Program-made: the position numbers and the translations under genes
In this document: piece by piece, positions 24,783-33,919 of the stretch
Layout: each line of letters begins with the position of its first letter
Position numbering within the stretch: position 1 is the first letter of the stretch
Source: JBBQXY01 sp051004815
GTDB lineage: Bacteria; Chloroflexota; Ktedonobacteria; Ktedonobacterales; Ktedonobacteraceae
Direction of reading: 5' to 3'
NCBI GenBank assembly: GCA_051004815.1
Contig: JBPCJY010000240.1
Span: forward strand, 12,126-76,125
Length of the DNA: 64,000 bases
The notes under the pieces: model-generated
Told to the model about the DNA's origin: nothing
The model's input: the letters and a program-made list of their open reading frames with translations, nothing else
Databases searched by the model: none

Positions 24783-24989
24783 AATACATTGCTCCTGCTG
24801 TACCTGCCCTCTATAGAAACGCTTGCGATAGATATCTCTCATAGTATACAGCAGAAAAAGGTAGAATGATTGCGAGAGAGCCAACAATTTTGTTGGAAAA
24901 AGAAAGCTTTTTGGCTATTCAACAAGCCCTTCCGTGTGCGATGATATACGATACTATGCAATGAAACAACGGGTGATTTGGAGAGACTC

Positions 24990-26384
24990 ATGCGCGATCA
25001 AATATACCAGCAAACTTCCCAGAAACCGCGTACACACAGCGCGGATGATGGCGAAGTTGAAATAGTCTCCCTCGATCAAGCGGAGATATCTGGTTCACTG
25101 GTACGTTCTCCCTGGCTACATCCTGCGCGAATGCCACGCCGTCAGCGCACGATCACATTGCGCGTAGCGGTGATACTCAGTTTCCTTCTTTTGATTGTGC
25201 TTGTGCTGCCGAATAGTGTGGCGAATGTGGGCAGTACTGCGGCTGGCGTACTGCAAGGTTGGTTTCCTCATCCCGCTCCAACGCCCTTTTCCGGCAATAG
25301 TAGTTCGGCAATAGATGGCGGTTACTACGTGGATGTGAGCGTACCGTGGACACAGGTTTTTATTGATGGAAGACTGGCGCATCTTCCCCTATTGAACAAG
25401 GACGTTCCCCTCAAACTGGGCTACGGACACCACATAATTACATGGCATGCCGCGCCCTTTGTGGCACAATCCTGTGTGCTCTCCATGCCGCAGTCCACGG
25501 GCGATACCTGTGCCATCGCGCCTGACACTCTCCAACAACAAGAAACATCAGCGCAAATCCTGTTGCTGCGTAATGGACCACCAACGCTGCCGCTCAAACA
25601 ACAAACAGCTCTGTTACAGGCAACACAAACTGCTTTCGCCAACATTCAAGATAACCAGCTCGTACAGCCAGGGGAGCTATATAGCAGTGGTAACGGGTAT
25701 AGCAGAGCAACACAGCCGTTACATGCCTCGCTGCATTTCACCTTTAATTTCCATGCTAGCGGATATACGTTGTACGAAGTTGCTGGCCAACAATGCCAAC
25801 AGCTCTGTATCGTACCCTGGCGCTATTTACCGTCACAATTTGCCGTGCCAGCTACCAACACAACCTGGGTGGCGTTAAGCTATGTTTCCTTCTATTGGGA
25901 TTATGCGACCGCTAATGGACATGTCGTGGCGCGTAATCAGTCCGCTATGTCAGGTGCGGTAGCAATGTCTGCCTATCCAGTCCTATTACGCGTCCTGTGG
26001 ACTGGCGCAACGTGGCAGGTGACGCCCTTAATCGGCGCGAACCAGGCCCCACCGCTGGTCATTAGCAGCCTTATACCTCATCATCCGCCAACGTTTGCCG
26101 ACAAAATTCGCCTTTTTGATAACCCTGCCTGTGTAGTTGCCCGTTTTCTCTACTCGACCGTGGGAACCAGCTATGCCAATGTTCGTTTTATCTCTGGGCC
26201 GCATCCGGCCATGGGTTGTCTGGTGGTCGTCAATGATAGTTCCTCCCCCTCTACCGCCTATTACTTTGAGCACCTGGGCGTCTTCCTGGCTGCGAACGAT
26301 GCCGCCCACGCCTCTCAACCACACCTGCCTCTTGCCGACTCCTACGAACGCACCCTGGTAGAACAACTGGCCGCTCTCTTGTAA
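24990..26384 (+). CDS. Single-pass membrane protein with large external domain (464 aa)
   Basis: A cytoplasmic N-terminus (about 50 residues), one membrane helix (LRVAVILSFLLLIVLVLP, about 50-68) and about 390 external residues. The first part of the external domain (YVDVSVPWTQVFIDGRLAHLPLLNKDVPLKLGYGHHIITW) resembles a PEGA-type beta domain, in which a DG turn is followed by a G-x-H-x-I strand. The rest is beta-rich with four or more Cys. No catalytic motif seen. The ATG at 24990 follows GGAGAG closely; an in-frame TTG lies 12 nt upstream. Function unknown. Confidence 0.8.
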   Translation: MRDQIYQQTSQKPRTHSADDGEVEIVSLDQAEISGSLVRSPWLHPARMPRRQRTITLRVAVILSFLLLIVLVLPNSVANVGSTAAGVLQGWFPHPAPTPFSGNSSSAIDGGYYVDVSVPWTQVFIDGRLAHLPLLNKDVPLKLGYGHHIITWHAAPFVAQSCVLSMPQSTGDTCAIAPDTLQQQETSAQILLLRNGPPTLPLKQQTALLQATQTAFANIQDNQLVQPGELYSSGNGYSRATQPLHASLHFTFNFHASGYTLYEVAGQQCQQLCIVPWRYLPSQFAVPATNTTWVALSYVSFYWDYATANGHVVARNQSAMSGAVAMSAYPVLLRVLWTGATWQVTPLIGANQAPPLVISSLIPHHPPTFADKIRLFDNPACVVARFLYSTVGTSYANVRFISGPHPAMGCLVVVNDSSSPSTAYYFEHLGVFLAANDAAHASQPHLPLADSYERTLVEQLAALL

Positions 26385-26493
26385 ACGCATTGTTCCACCA
26401 TGCAGAAAATCCCTTGTATTTCATCCATACTTTGATTATACTCAAAATGTGCATGTAGATAAAGCAGATAAAAAGGAAGAAAGAATAGCAATT

Positions 26494-27756
26494 ATGCGGC
26501 AACTGTTCAGGGGGAAACGGGATAGCATCTATACCCCTACGGTTCTCATGTTGATTTCCATTGTCGGAGTCTCTTTTTTAGGTCTGGGACTGGTCATGCC
26601 ACTACGGGCATTGTACGGACGCGAAATAGGGGCGTCCAGTACAGAAATTGGCTTGATGACCGCCTCTTTCCTGCTGGCTGGCTTTATCGCCTCGCCAGGA
26701 ATTGGCTGGTTGGCCGACCGCTTTGGCTATAAAAATGTACTCTGGCTGGGTCTATTGCTTCACGCGCTGCTCATGTTGGTCTATATTCCTGTGCAAGACC
26801 CCATTTTATTGATTGGGCTACGGGCTATAGAAGGGATCGCCTCGGTCAGTGTTCTGCCACCGACACGCGCCCTGATGAATACCATCGCACCAAAAAATCG
26901 GCAAGGCGAAGCATTGGGCCTCGTGAGCGCGGCGCAGACAGTAGGTATTCTGATTGGCCCGGCTGTCGGAGCAGTGCTGGCAAGCCAGACTGGCTATATT
27001 CTCTCCTTCGTCATTGCCAGCGTCCCTCTGGCCATCGCGGCCTTGGTGACATTGCTCTTTTTGCCACGCGAGGAGCAGCAGGAGCAGTTCGCGACGCAAG
27101 AGAAGGGCCTTTTTGCCAGTGGACTCTTTACGCGCCCATTGATGTTAGCGTACAGCTTGCAAGTTGTTTTAATGCTGACGAACGGGGTTGTGATGTCGGT
27201 CTGGAGCCTATACATGCTGGATCGCGGAGCATCTTTGCCGATAATTGGGCTTTCCTATACGACCTTCGCGCTGCCGATTATCTTCATGGCACCGTTGGGT
27301 GGGCGTTTGTCGGATCGTTACGGTAGATACTGGCCGTTCCTGGTGGGTTTAATACTGACAGGACTGACCTTCTGCCTTTACAGTACACCTGTCAACGCCT
27401 GGGAGATTGTCGGTATCTCTGCTTTTGAAGGTGCGGTGACGGCGATTGCTCGCAGCGCACTGGATGGTCTGTTCGCGGATGTGATGCCGCAACATATGAA
27501 GGGCAAAGCCCAGGCCAATTATGGTGCGGCTAGTCTGATCGGCAACTTGATCGGGGCGACGGTTGCCGGTCTACTCTACGGTTATGGCACCGGTTTGCCG
27601 TTTCTGGTAGAGGGCGTCGTTTGTCTCGCCGCCTGTGCGATGTTGCTTCTGCCAGTTTTTGCACGCGAATTTCGCGCTGCACGCCGTCCAGGTGCCGAGA
27701 GAATGGTCACTACACAAATTATTGCCCCGGAAGAGGAGGCTATGCTCAAGTTATGA
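26494..27756 (+). CDS. MFS transporter (420 aa)
   Basis: Twelve membrane segments with the loop 2-3 motif GWLADRFGYKNVLWLG and its second-half copy GGRLSDRYGRYWPF. Motif C-like GILIGPAVGAVLAS in segment 5 is typical of drug/proton antiporters. The start is the ATG at 26494; a GTG at 26449 is in frame but poorly placed. It overlaps the following winged-helix regulator by 4 bp, so the regulator probably controls this efflux pump. Confidence 0.9.
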   Translation: MRQLFRGKRDSIYTPTVLMLISIVGVSFLGLGLVMPLRALYGREIGASSTEIGLMTASFLLAGFIASPGIGWLADRFGYKNVLWLGLLLHALLMLVYIPVQDPILLIGLRAIEGIASVSVLPPTRALMNTIAPKNRQGEALGLVSAAQTVGILIGPAVGAVLASQTGYILSFVIASVPLAIAALVTLLFLPREEQQEQFATQEKGLFASGLFTRPLMLAYSLQVVLMLTNGVVMSVWSLYMLDRGASLPIIGLSYTTFALPIIFMAPLGGRLSDRYGRYWPFLVGLILTGLTFCLYSTPVNAWEIVGISAFEGAVTAIARSALDGLFADVMPQHMKGKAQANYGAASLIGNLIGATVAGLLYGYGTGLPFLVEGVVCLAACAMLLLPVFAREFRAARRPGAERMVTTQIIAPEEEAMLKL

Positions 27757-28490
27757 AAGACAACGTAGACGAACCACTTGCCATGAGTGAAGTTGACATA
27801 AGTAGAGTCGGAGCATTGTTAGCTGACTCCGCTCGTGCCGCTATGCTCGTGGCCTTACGTGGCGATAAGGCTTTTCCCGCTGGAGAACTGGCGCAGTGTG
27901 CGGGTATCAGTGCTTCTACCGCGAGTATTCACTTGACCAGGCTCACGGACGCCGGGTGGGTCACGGTTGAGCAGTGTGGGCGGCATCGCTATTACCGTCT
28001 GGCGTCGCCACGCGTAGCGACGTTGTTAGAGCAGTCCATGTCCGTGGCTTCACTTTGCACTGCTTCACATCTGACGACAGGGCGAGAGCGGCACGAGCAA
28101 CCGCAGCACCATGAATTACGCCTGGCGCGAACCTGCTACGATCATCTCGCCGGGGAACTGGGCGTAGCCTTGACGGACGCTCTTGTGCAGAAAGGTGTAG
28201 TAGAAATTGCGGATAAAGATTACACGTTGACGGAGCGCGGCAAGGCTTTGCTGCTAGCATGGGGTGTTGATGTAGCGGTGGCACTGAGACAAAGACGTGC
28301 CTTTGCTCGTCGTTGCCTCGATTGGACGGAACGCCGCGACCACCTGGGCGGTGCGCTCGGTGCCACTATCTGTAGCACCTGGCTAGCCCACGGCTGGGTG
28401 CAACGCCACGAACAAGGCCGTGCCTTGGTCATTACCCAACCAGGAATGGAACAGTTGCAGGAGTGGGGTGTTGCGTTGCCGTCCGTGTAG
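27753..28490 (+). CDS. ArsR-like winged-helix transcriptional regulator (245 aa)
   Basis: The N-terminal half is an ArsR-type winged helix: VGALLADSARAAMLVALRGDKAFPAGELAQCAGISASTASIHLTRLTDAGWVTVEQCGRHRYYRLA. The remaining ~140 residues hold a second helical and winged-helix-like region (LVQKGVVEIADKDYTLTERGKALL) plus several Cys residues, an architecture seen in the larger family members. Coupled to the MFS gene by an ATGA overlap. Likely a repressor of that pump; the inducer is unknown. Confidence 0.88.
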   Translation: MKDNVDEPLAMSEVDISRVGALLADSARAAMLVALRGDKAFPAGELAQCAGISASTASIHLTRLTDAGWVTVEQCGRHRYYRLASPRVATLLEQSMSVASLCTASHLTTGRERHEQPQHHELRLARTCYDHLAGELGVALTDALVQKGVVEIADKDYTLTERGKALLLAWGVDVAVALRQRRAFARRCLDWTERRDHLGGALGATICSTWLAHGWVQRHEQGRALVITQPGMEQLQEWGVALPSV

Positions 28491-28514
28491 GCATCAAGTA
28501 AGCTACATCCGCCC

Positions 28515-28660
28515 CGCCCCAGGGTACCCGTGAAGGGTACCCCTATCATGGACAACGCGCTTTTCCCATTGTGCAAACGTTCCACGAATGGCGTGACGCA
28601 CCCGCGTCAGTGGGACCACCGTCCATGGTAGGGGTACTCCTCGCGGGTACCCTGGGGTGG
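28515..28660. repeat. Inverted pair of GGGTACC-type repeats between convergent genes
   Basis: Copies at 28515-28553 and 28621-28660 face each other (GGGTACCCGTGAAGGGTACC and its inverse with GTCCATGGTAGGGG). They fill the gap between the convergent regulator and aspS genes and can fold into one long stem, possibly acting as a bidirectional terminator. Confidence 0.65.
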
Positions 28661-28679
28661 TGGGGCGAGGCTTGCTTCT

Positions 28680-29987
28680 TCACGGCGTCAGCCGCGTCAA
28701 GTCGCGAGGAAAAGTAGTTGCTAGCTTGACGTTGGGTACACCCGTTAGTTGCATCAACAACCTTTCCAGACCGATGGCGAAGCCACCGTGGGGCGGCATA
28801 CCGTAGTGGAAGGCTTCCAGGTAAGCTTCAAACGGCTCAACGGGCAGTTTGGCGCGTTCCAGGGCCGCCAGGTAGTCGCCATAGAGGTGCAGGCGTTGTC
28901 CGCCCGTCACCAGTTCAGTGCCACGGAAGAGCAGGTCAAACGAGTTCGAGTATCCTGGATGGTCCGGGTCCGGGTAGGTATAGAATGGACGCTTGCGCAT
29001 CGGGTAGCCTGTGACGAACAGGAAATCGCTGCCGAATTCTTGTCGCGCCCACTCGCCCAGCCAACGCTCGTCTTGCGGCGCGAGGTCTGGCTCTCCGCGC
29101 ACATCCACTCCATGTTGCTGGTAGATCAATTCCTGCGCTTCTGGAAAGAAGATGTGTGGAATTTGCTCCGGCACCGTCGGCATCTGCACCGCGAGTATCT
29201 CTAGTTCAGCACGGTACTGCTCATTGAAGGTGGTCAGGATGCCGTCGATGACATCGCGCAACACGGCCATGACGGTGAAGTGGTTCTCGATAAAACCAAA
29301 CTCGGCATCCAGGCTAACATATTCATTGATGTGTCGCGTGGTGTCATGCGGCTCCGCTCGGAAGACCGGCCCTACCTCAAAGACACGCTCGAAGACGCCA
29401 ACCATGTTTTGTTTATAAAATTGTGGACTTTGAGCCAGGAAGGCGGGGCGTCCAAAGTAGTCTAGCTTGAAGACGTTCGCGCCGCTTTCCGTTGCCGCCG
29501 CTACAATCTTGGGCGTCTGTATCTCGGTAAAGCCGCGTGCCGTCAGCACGCTCCGAAAGCCCGCCATGGCCCCTGCCGCGAGACGGAGGATGGCCCGCCG
29601 CGCAAGATGGCGGTTTGTCACAACGGCGTGGTCGAGCACTGTGCCGATGTTGGCCGAGATTTTCCGCTTGTTGAGTGAGACAGGCGGCACTTCTGTGACC
29701 GGCACGATGACCTCTATCCGCAAGTTGTGTAGCTCCACGCCGCCCGGAGCCTGCGGTTCGCTGATAACTACGCCCTCGACAGCGATAATGCTTTCAACGC
29801 CAATTCCACCATCCTGGAGTGGCCCCAATTCGGTCTCGGTCTCGGCAACAGCCTGGACGATACCCCAGCCATCGCGAATCACCAGAAAGCTGATGCCACC
29901 CAGGCGGCGCAGCGAGTGTAGCCAACCGGCTACGCGCACACGTTCTCCAATATGCGTGCCAACGGCAACTGTATGTATTCGTTCCAT
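28680..29987 (-). CDS. aspS: Aspartyl-tRNA synthetase, archaeal/non-discriminating type (435 aa)
   Basis: Charges tRNA-Asp (and, in non-discriminating enzymes, tRNA-Asn for later amidation). The N-terminal OB-fold (VRVAGWLHSLRRLGGISFLVIRD) is followed by a class II core. The AQSPQFYKQ stretch, FRAEPHDTTRHINEYVSLDAEF (motif 2) and GGFAIGLERLLMQLTG (motif 3) match the short archaeal-type AspRS, without the bacterial insertion domain. AsnRS is an alternative but the Asp-specific T-box leader argues for AspRS. The ATG at 29987 has AAGGA 10 nt upstream; the frame is open further up, through the terminator of the leader. Confidence 0.93.
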   Translation of the reverse strand: MERIHTVAVGTHIGERVRVAGWLHSLRRLGGISFLVIRDGWGIVQAVAETETELGPLQDGGIGVESIIAVEGVVISEPQAPGGVELHNLRIEVIVPVTEVPPVSLNKRKISANIGTVLDHAVVTNRHLARRAILRLAAGAMAGFRSVLTARGFTEIQTPKIVAAATESGANVFKLDYFGRPAFLAQSPQFYKQNMVGVFERVFEVGPVFRAEPHDTTRHINEYVSLDAEFGFIENHFTVMAVLRDVIDGILTTFNEQYRAELEILAVQMPTVPEQIPHIFFPEAQELIYQQHGVDVRGEPDLAPQDERWLGEWARQEFGSDFLFVTGYPMRKRPFYTYPDPDHPGYSNSFDLLFRGTELVTGGQRLHLYGDYLAALERAKLPVEPFEAYLEAFHYGMPPHGGFAIGLERLLMQLTGVPNVKLATTFPRDLTRLTP

Positions 29988-30010
29988 AAAAAAGGTTCCT
30001 TTCACACAAC

Positions 30011-30331
30011 AAAAAGCCCTCGTCCTCTCAATTGGAGGACGAGGGCTGCCATGCTTCATATGCTTCTCGTGGTACCACCACCATTTGCCCTATAATAGCA
30101 TTACAGGGCCTTTGTCGGTTCGTTCTTGCCGCTTGGGGCAGAAGTAAACCGTCGCACGATAACGGGTGCGTCCCGAAACCAGCTAGTATAATCCGTAAAC
30201 AGATGGTTCACTGGTTGGCTCAAGGGTGTCATTGATGGGGCCGACGGCTACACTTGCAGCAGTTGTGTCGCTCTCTACACATCGGGTGATCGTTCAATAT
30301 GTCCCTATCGTCGCCTGTGTATCTTTGTTCT
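30011..30331 (-). ncRNA. T-box leader riboswitch of aspS, Asp specifier GAC
   Basis: The T-box sequence GTGGTGGTACCACG lies at 30068-30081. The terminator is AGCCCTCGTCCTC, a 7-nt loop, the inverse arm and TTTTT (30011-30047), ending 24 bp before the aspS start. In stem I the segment AATGACACCCTTGAGC (about 30217-30232) aligns with the known specifier neighbourhood (codon, then A, then CUUGAGC-like), which places the specifier codon GAC (Asp) at 30228-30230. AGAGAGCGACA upstream is the usual distal stem I motif. Uncharged tRNA-Asp should pair with the T-box and allow read-through. Confidence 0.9.
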
Positions 30332-30337
30332 TCGTTG

Positions 30338-30366
30338 AGTATAGCACTGTAGTACACATAAATCAA
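30338..30366 (-). promoter_or_regulatory. Promoter of the T-box-aspS transcript
   Basis: TTGATT (30361-30366) and TATACT (30338-30343) on the minus strand with a 17-bp spacer. The predicted start is about 7 nt downstream, at the 5' end of T-box stem I. Confidence 0.75.
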
Positions 30367-30374
30367 GTGTTTAA

Positions 30375-32246
30375 TTACGGTGCTTTCCAGACCTGTACTG
30401 TGTCATCGGAGAAGCCAGAGGCAATGAAGCTGCCGTTGGGCGCCCATGCCATGGTGCGTAGCTCATTTGCACGACCAATGTAAACTAATATCTGCATGCC
30501 TGTGGTCGCATCAACGACCTGCACGGTATTGTCGATGCTGGCGGTAGCGAGACGACTACCGTCGGGCGACCATGCCAGGGCATAGACGTATTGCGCGTGC
30601 CCATTTAATGCCAGAAAGCTGTCAATGAAGGGGTTCCAGACGCGTACAGAACCATCGAGATAACCAAGCGCAACGCGTTGGCTATCGGGTGCCCATGCCA
30701 GCGAGAAGACCGCATTACCATCGCTTACTGGGGAGGTGAAAATCGTATTGCCGTTGGCTGCATTCCAGACCGTTGTCGCATTATGCCTTCCCGCTGTGAC
30801 AATATATTTACCGTCAGGAGACCACGCCATCGCATCAATTTTGCTAGCAAACCCGCGATAGGTGTAAAGCGTATTACCTGTCCGTGCGTCAAACACTTTA
30901 ACGACACTACTGCCCATAGCGGCGGCGATACGGGAGCCATCAGCCGACCACATGAGCGTATAGGTACCTGGGTCGTCACCGCCAGAAAAGGCTTGTAACG
31001 CCCCAATGTGCTGGCTATCGGCAACCGCGGCGAAGTTGTAGGTCAGATCAATGTGCCCATTGTTGGGATCCCAAATCTCGATGATGCCGTCAACGCTACC
31101 GGAGGCGATGAGTTGTCCATTGGGCGACCAGGCGACGGTATCGACTTGTGCCGTGTGACCGCCGAAGACGAATGGCTTGCTTCCCGTCAAAGCATCCCAT
31201 ACCTGTACGGTCTTATCGTCGCTGGCCGAGGCAATGCGGGTACTATCGGGCGACCAGGCAACGGCATTGACGATATCATGGTGGTTTTGATAGACGTAGA
31301 TGGCTTGCTGTTGTAATTCTGGTGTTGCTATTGGCATAGGCATGCCCATCGGCTTTATGAACTCTATTTGTGATGTGGCAGAAGATCTCTGAACGAAAAA
31401 TGTCAAGAATCCTGCTGCCGCGATCAAGAAGAGGACAATGCCGACACTACCGCCGATCCACAGGGGATGGTAGTTTTTGCGTGGTGTATAACTGGTAACT
31501 TTCTCCCATTGCGATGATGCTCTACCCTCCTGGTAGCCATAATACCCATATTCCGCTTGTTGTTCTGACATGCTTTGGCGCGGACGTTGTTCTCGCATAT
31601 TGTCTCCTGAAGCATTGCCACTGGTAATCTGTTTTACATATGTGTTTTTAGCAGAAAGATGATTTTGCGCTGCTGGAAAAATTGGTGCTGGAGTCGCAAC
31701 CGTTGGTGGTGTTTGCAACTCGTGCAATACGCCCTGGCGTGTCCAGCGCGTGGCTAACTGAGCCGCTTCGCGGACCGCGCTATCCTGGTCGTGCAATGCC
31801 GCGTTGAATACGTCGTCAGGGAGAGGTTGACGTAATTTGCCCAGAGCCAGGACGGCGGTTTCACGCACATGCCAGTCAGGATCGTGCAGAGCTGCTATAA
31901 GCTGTTCGATGGGAGCGTACTCTTCCAATGTTGCCAGGGCGTATACAGTAGCGGCTCGTACTGAGCCATCTTCATCTTGCAGCGCGGCCAGCAGGTGCTC
32001 TATGGGAGCTTGTTTGCCCTGTTTGCCCAGCATGCGTACTGCCGCTACGCGAACGTGCCAGTCGCTGTTGTGCAGATCAATCAGCGCATTCTGTGTTGTT
32101 GCTGGATGTTCAGCCTGTCCATTGTTTAATCCCAGGCGACTCAAGACAGCAGGAAGCAGGGTTGCTGGAGCGTGCGCGTCTCCCTGGGTGCTGAGATGAT
32201 GGTCAGCATTAGCGGGCCTATGCTGTTTGCCGTTATAGTGCTCCAT
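30375..32246 (-). CDS. HEAT-repeat / WD40 membrane protein (623 aa)
   Basis: An N-terminal run of about four HEAT repeats (HVRVAAVRMLGKQGKQAPIEHLLAAL and relatives, about residues 50-170), a linker, one membrane helix (PLWIGGSVGIVLFLIAAAGFLTFFV, about 260-285) and seven WD40 repeats (about 325-623) ending in DDTVQVWKAP. The HEAT part should be cytoplasmic and the propeller outside. The ATG at 32246 has AAGG about 9 nt upstream and follows the ECF sigma gene by 10 bp, so the protein is a candidate membrane regulator of that sigma factor, though no known anti-sigma domain is visible. Confidence 0.92.
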   Translation of the reverse strand: MEHYNGKQHRPANADHHLSTQGDAHAPATLLPAVLSRLGLNNGQAEHPATTQNALIDLHNSDWHVRVAAVRMLGKQGKQAPIEHLLAALQDEDGSVRAATVYALATLEEYAPIEQLIAALHDPDWHVRETAVLALGKLRQPLPDDVFNAALHDQDSAVREAAQLATRWTRQGVLHELQTPPTVATPAPIFPAAQNHLSAKNTYVKQITSGNASGDNMREQRPRQSMSEQQAEYGYYGYQEGRASSQWEKVTSYTPRKNYHPLWIGGSVGIVLFLIAAAGFLTFFVQRSSATSQIEFIKPMGMPMPIATPELQQQAIYVYQNHHDIVNAVAWSPDSTRIASASDDKTVQVWDALTGSKPFVFGGHTAQVDTVAWSPNGQLIASGSVDGIIEIWDPNNGHIDLTYNFAAVADSQHIGALQAFSGGDDPGTYTLMWSADGSRIAAAMGSSVVKVFDARTGNTLYTYRGFASKIDAMAWSPDGKYIVTAGRHNATTVWNAANGNTIFTSPVSDGNAVFSLAWAPDSQRVALGYLDGSVRVWNPFIDSFLALNGHAQYVYALAWSPDGSRLATASIDNTVQVVDATTGMQILVYIGRANELRTMAWAPNGSFIASGFSDDTVQVWKAP

Positions 32247-32256
32247 GTTGTGTACC

Positions 32257-32832
32257 TTACCTGCTCTTCTGTGTTGCCAATGTTTGGCGCAATAGCTTTG
32301 TGCCACGGTGCAAATTAGATTTTACTGTGCCAAGGGGATGGTTCAGTAGTTCCGCTATCTCCCGATAACTCAGCCCTTCAAAATAGTAAAGGCTGACAGT
32401 TTCGCGATACTGTTCCGGCAAGATGTGGACGAGTGCTTCAAGTTCACGTAAACCCTCGCGGTCTTCCAGGGCAATAGCGGGTTGCTCGCGCCAATCGTCC
32501 TCGATGTCAAGTACACTACTCTCTTCCGAAACATCTAACGAGACGAATTGCAGTTTGTCTTTGCGCAGACGGGCGTAAAAAACATTCAGCGTAATTTTGT
32601 ATAGCCAGGGTTGTAGTTTCATAAACCGCACCCGCTCCGGCGGATAATCCCCCAAGGCATAGTACGCACGGATAAAAGTCTCCTGCACAATATCTTCCGC
32701 GTCCTGTGAGCTACCAGACTGGCGCAATGCAAAGCTATAGAGCCGATGCTGGTAGGTCAGCACCAGTTGTTGGAAGTAACGATCCAGATTCGCCGCCAGT
32801 TGCATTGACAACTGCCCATCACTCTCAGACAT
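32257..32832 (-). CDS. RNA polymerase sigma factor, ECF family (191 aa)
   Basis: Region 2: RLYSFALRQSGSSQDAEDIVQETFIRAYYAL; region 4: LPEQYRETVSLYYFEGLSYREIAELLNHPLGTVKSNLHRGTKLLRQ. The size is normal for ECF sigma factors. The gene is followed, 10 bp later, by the HEAT-WD40 membrane protein, the position usually held by an anti-sigma factor. It probably responds to an external cue sensed by the propeller. No classical zinc anti-sigma gene is visible next to it. Confidence 0.94.
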   Translation of the reverse strand: MSESDGQLSMQLAANLDRYFQQLVLTYQHRLYSFALRQSGSSQDAEDIVQETFIRAYYALGDYPPERVRFMKLQPWLYKITLNVFYARLRKDKLQFVSLDVSEESSVLDIEDDWREQPAIALEDREGLRELEALVHILPEQYRETVSLYYFEGLSYREIAELLNHPLGTVKSNLHRGTKLLRQTLATQKSR

Positions 32833-32942
32833 TTCTTCTCTTCCGCGTGTATTTTCTCTTCAGAAGTTCTTCTATACGGTAGAATGCAAAAAAGGGCGTG
32901 GAGGTTGCAGGCTTAGGGATAGCCCCTCTTCTTGTTTAATTT

Positions 32943-33899
32943 TTACAGGCGGTGCAATACACTTTTTGCCAATGCTTGCAGCCCATCAACGTCATCTATA
33001 TCTAGCCATTGCAGCATCAGTTCCTCGACCCCTGCTGCCGCGTAGCTTTGGATTTGCTCTACAATCATGTCGGGTGTACCAACGATTTCGTGCTGTTGGA
33101 CGAGTGCATCAATTGCTCCATCCAAGGAGAGGTTTGCCAGTTGTGGATTGTTTGCTCGCCAGCGCAATCGCTTGTCGAGTTCCGCTTTATCGCGGCCAAA
33201 ATTGATGCCGCGCATCATGGTGCGTTTGACAGCATTGGGCTGTCTACCAGCGTCTAAGACAAGTTTATCCAGTCGGGCCGAGTGTTCGCGGAATTCGGCG
33301 GGTGAAATCATGATGGAGTTCCAAATATCGGCGTAGCGTGCAGCCAGAGGTAGTGTGCGTTTGGGGCCATTGCCTCCTATGAGTATACGCGGCCCAGCGG
33401 AATGTTGTGGGCGTGGCAGCAGTGTGGCCTCACGCAATTGATAGAAGTGTCCTTCGTAGCTGACCGGCTCAGCACTTTTCAGCAGGCGTGTTGTGACTTC
33501 AAGTCCTTCCTCGAAGCGGCTCATACGGGTAGGGATGTCGCCGAGCTCGAAGCCAAAGAGGTTGTGTTCGCGCTCTTGCCAGCCCGCCCCCAGTCCCAGG
33601 ATCATTCTGCCGTTGCTGAGGTCATCCAGGGCGGCGGCTTGCCGCACAAGTTGCATGGGATTGCGCGTCGAGAATGGAGCGACCAGGGGGCCAAAGTGAA
33701 TGCGCTGTGTATGGTCGGCAAGATAGGTGAGGGAGACAATCATCTCCAACGCGTCTTTATCGGGTGGCCTGGCATTGGTAAAGTGGTCGGAGCGAAATAG
33801 TCCGGCAAAGCCGAGATTCTCAACTTCGCTGACCAGTTGTTTCCAGAGGGGCCAGGTAAGGCCATTTTGTCCTTCGATCATTATTGATAGTGCAACCAT
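32943..33899 (-). CDS. LLM-class (luciferase-like) flavin or F420 oxidoreductase (318 aa)
   Basis: A TIM-barrel protein of the bacterial luciferase superfamily: SIMIEGQNGLTWPLWKQLVSEVENLGFAGLFRSDH, HFGPLVAPFSTRNPMQLVRQAAALDDLSNGRMILGLGAGWQEREH, and RILIGGNGPKRTLPLAARYADIWN. The GLGAGW-x-E and IGG-G motifs bind FMN or F420. The Chloroflexota often use F420, but the cofactor is not decided here. Downstream of the class V aminotransferase by 20 bp on the same strand, so possibly co-transcribed. Confidence 0.9.
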   Translation of the reverse strand: MVALSIMIEGQNGLTWPLWKQLVSEVENLGFAGLFRSDHFTNARPPDKDALEMIVSLTYLADHTQRIHFGPLVAPFSTRNPMQLVRQAAALDDLSNGRMILGLGAGWQEREHNLFGFELGDIPTRMSRFEEGLEVTTRLLKSAEPVSYEGHFYQLREATLLPRPQHSAGPRILIGGNGPKRTLPLAARYADIWNSIMISPAEFREHSARLDKLVLDAGRQPNAVKRTMMRGINFGRDKAELDKRLRWRANNPQLANLSLDGAIDALVQQHEIVGTPDMIVEQIQSYAAAGVEELMLQWLDIDDVDGLQALAKSVLHRL

Positions 33900-33919
33900 G
33901 CTCTGTTTGTTTCCTCTCG

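Noticed and set aside
28680..29987. Asparaginyl-tRNA synthetase
   Set aside because: The core resembles both AsnRS and archaeal AspRS, but the T-box specifier is GAC and the motif 2 region fits AspRS better.
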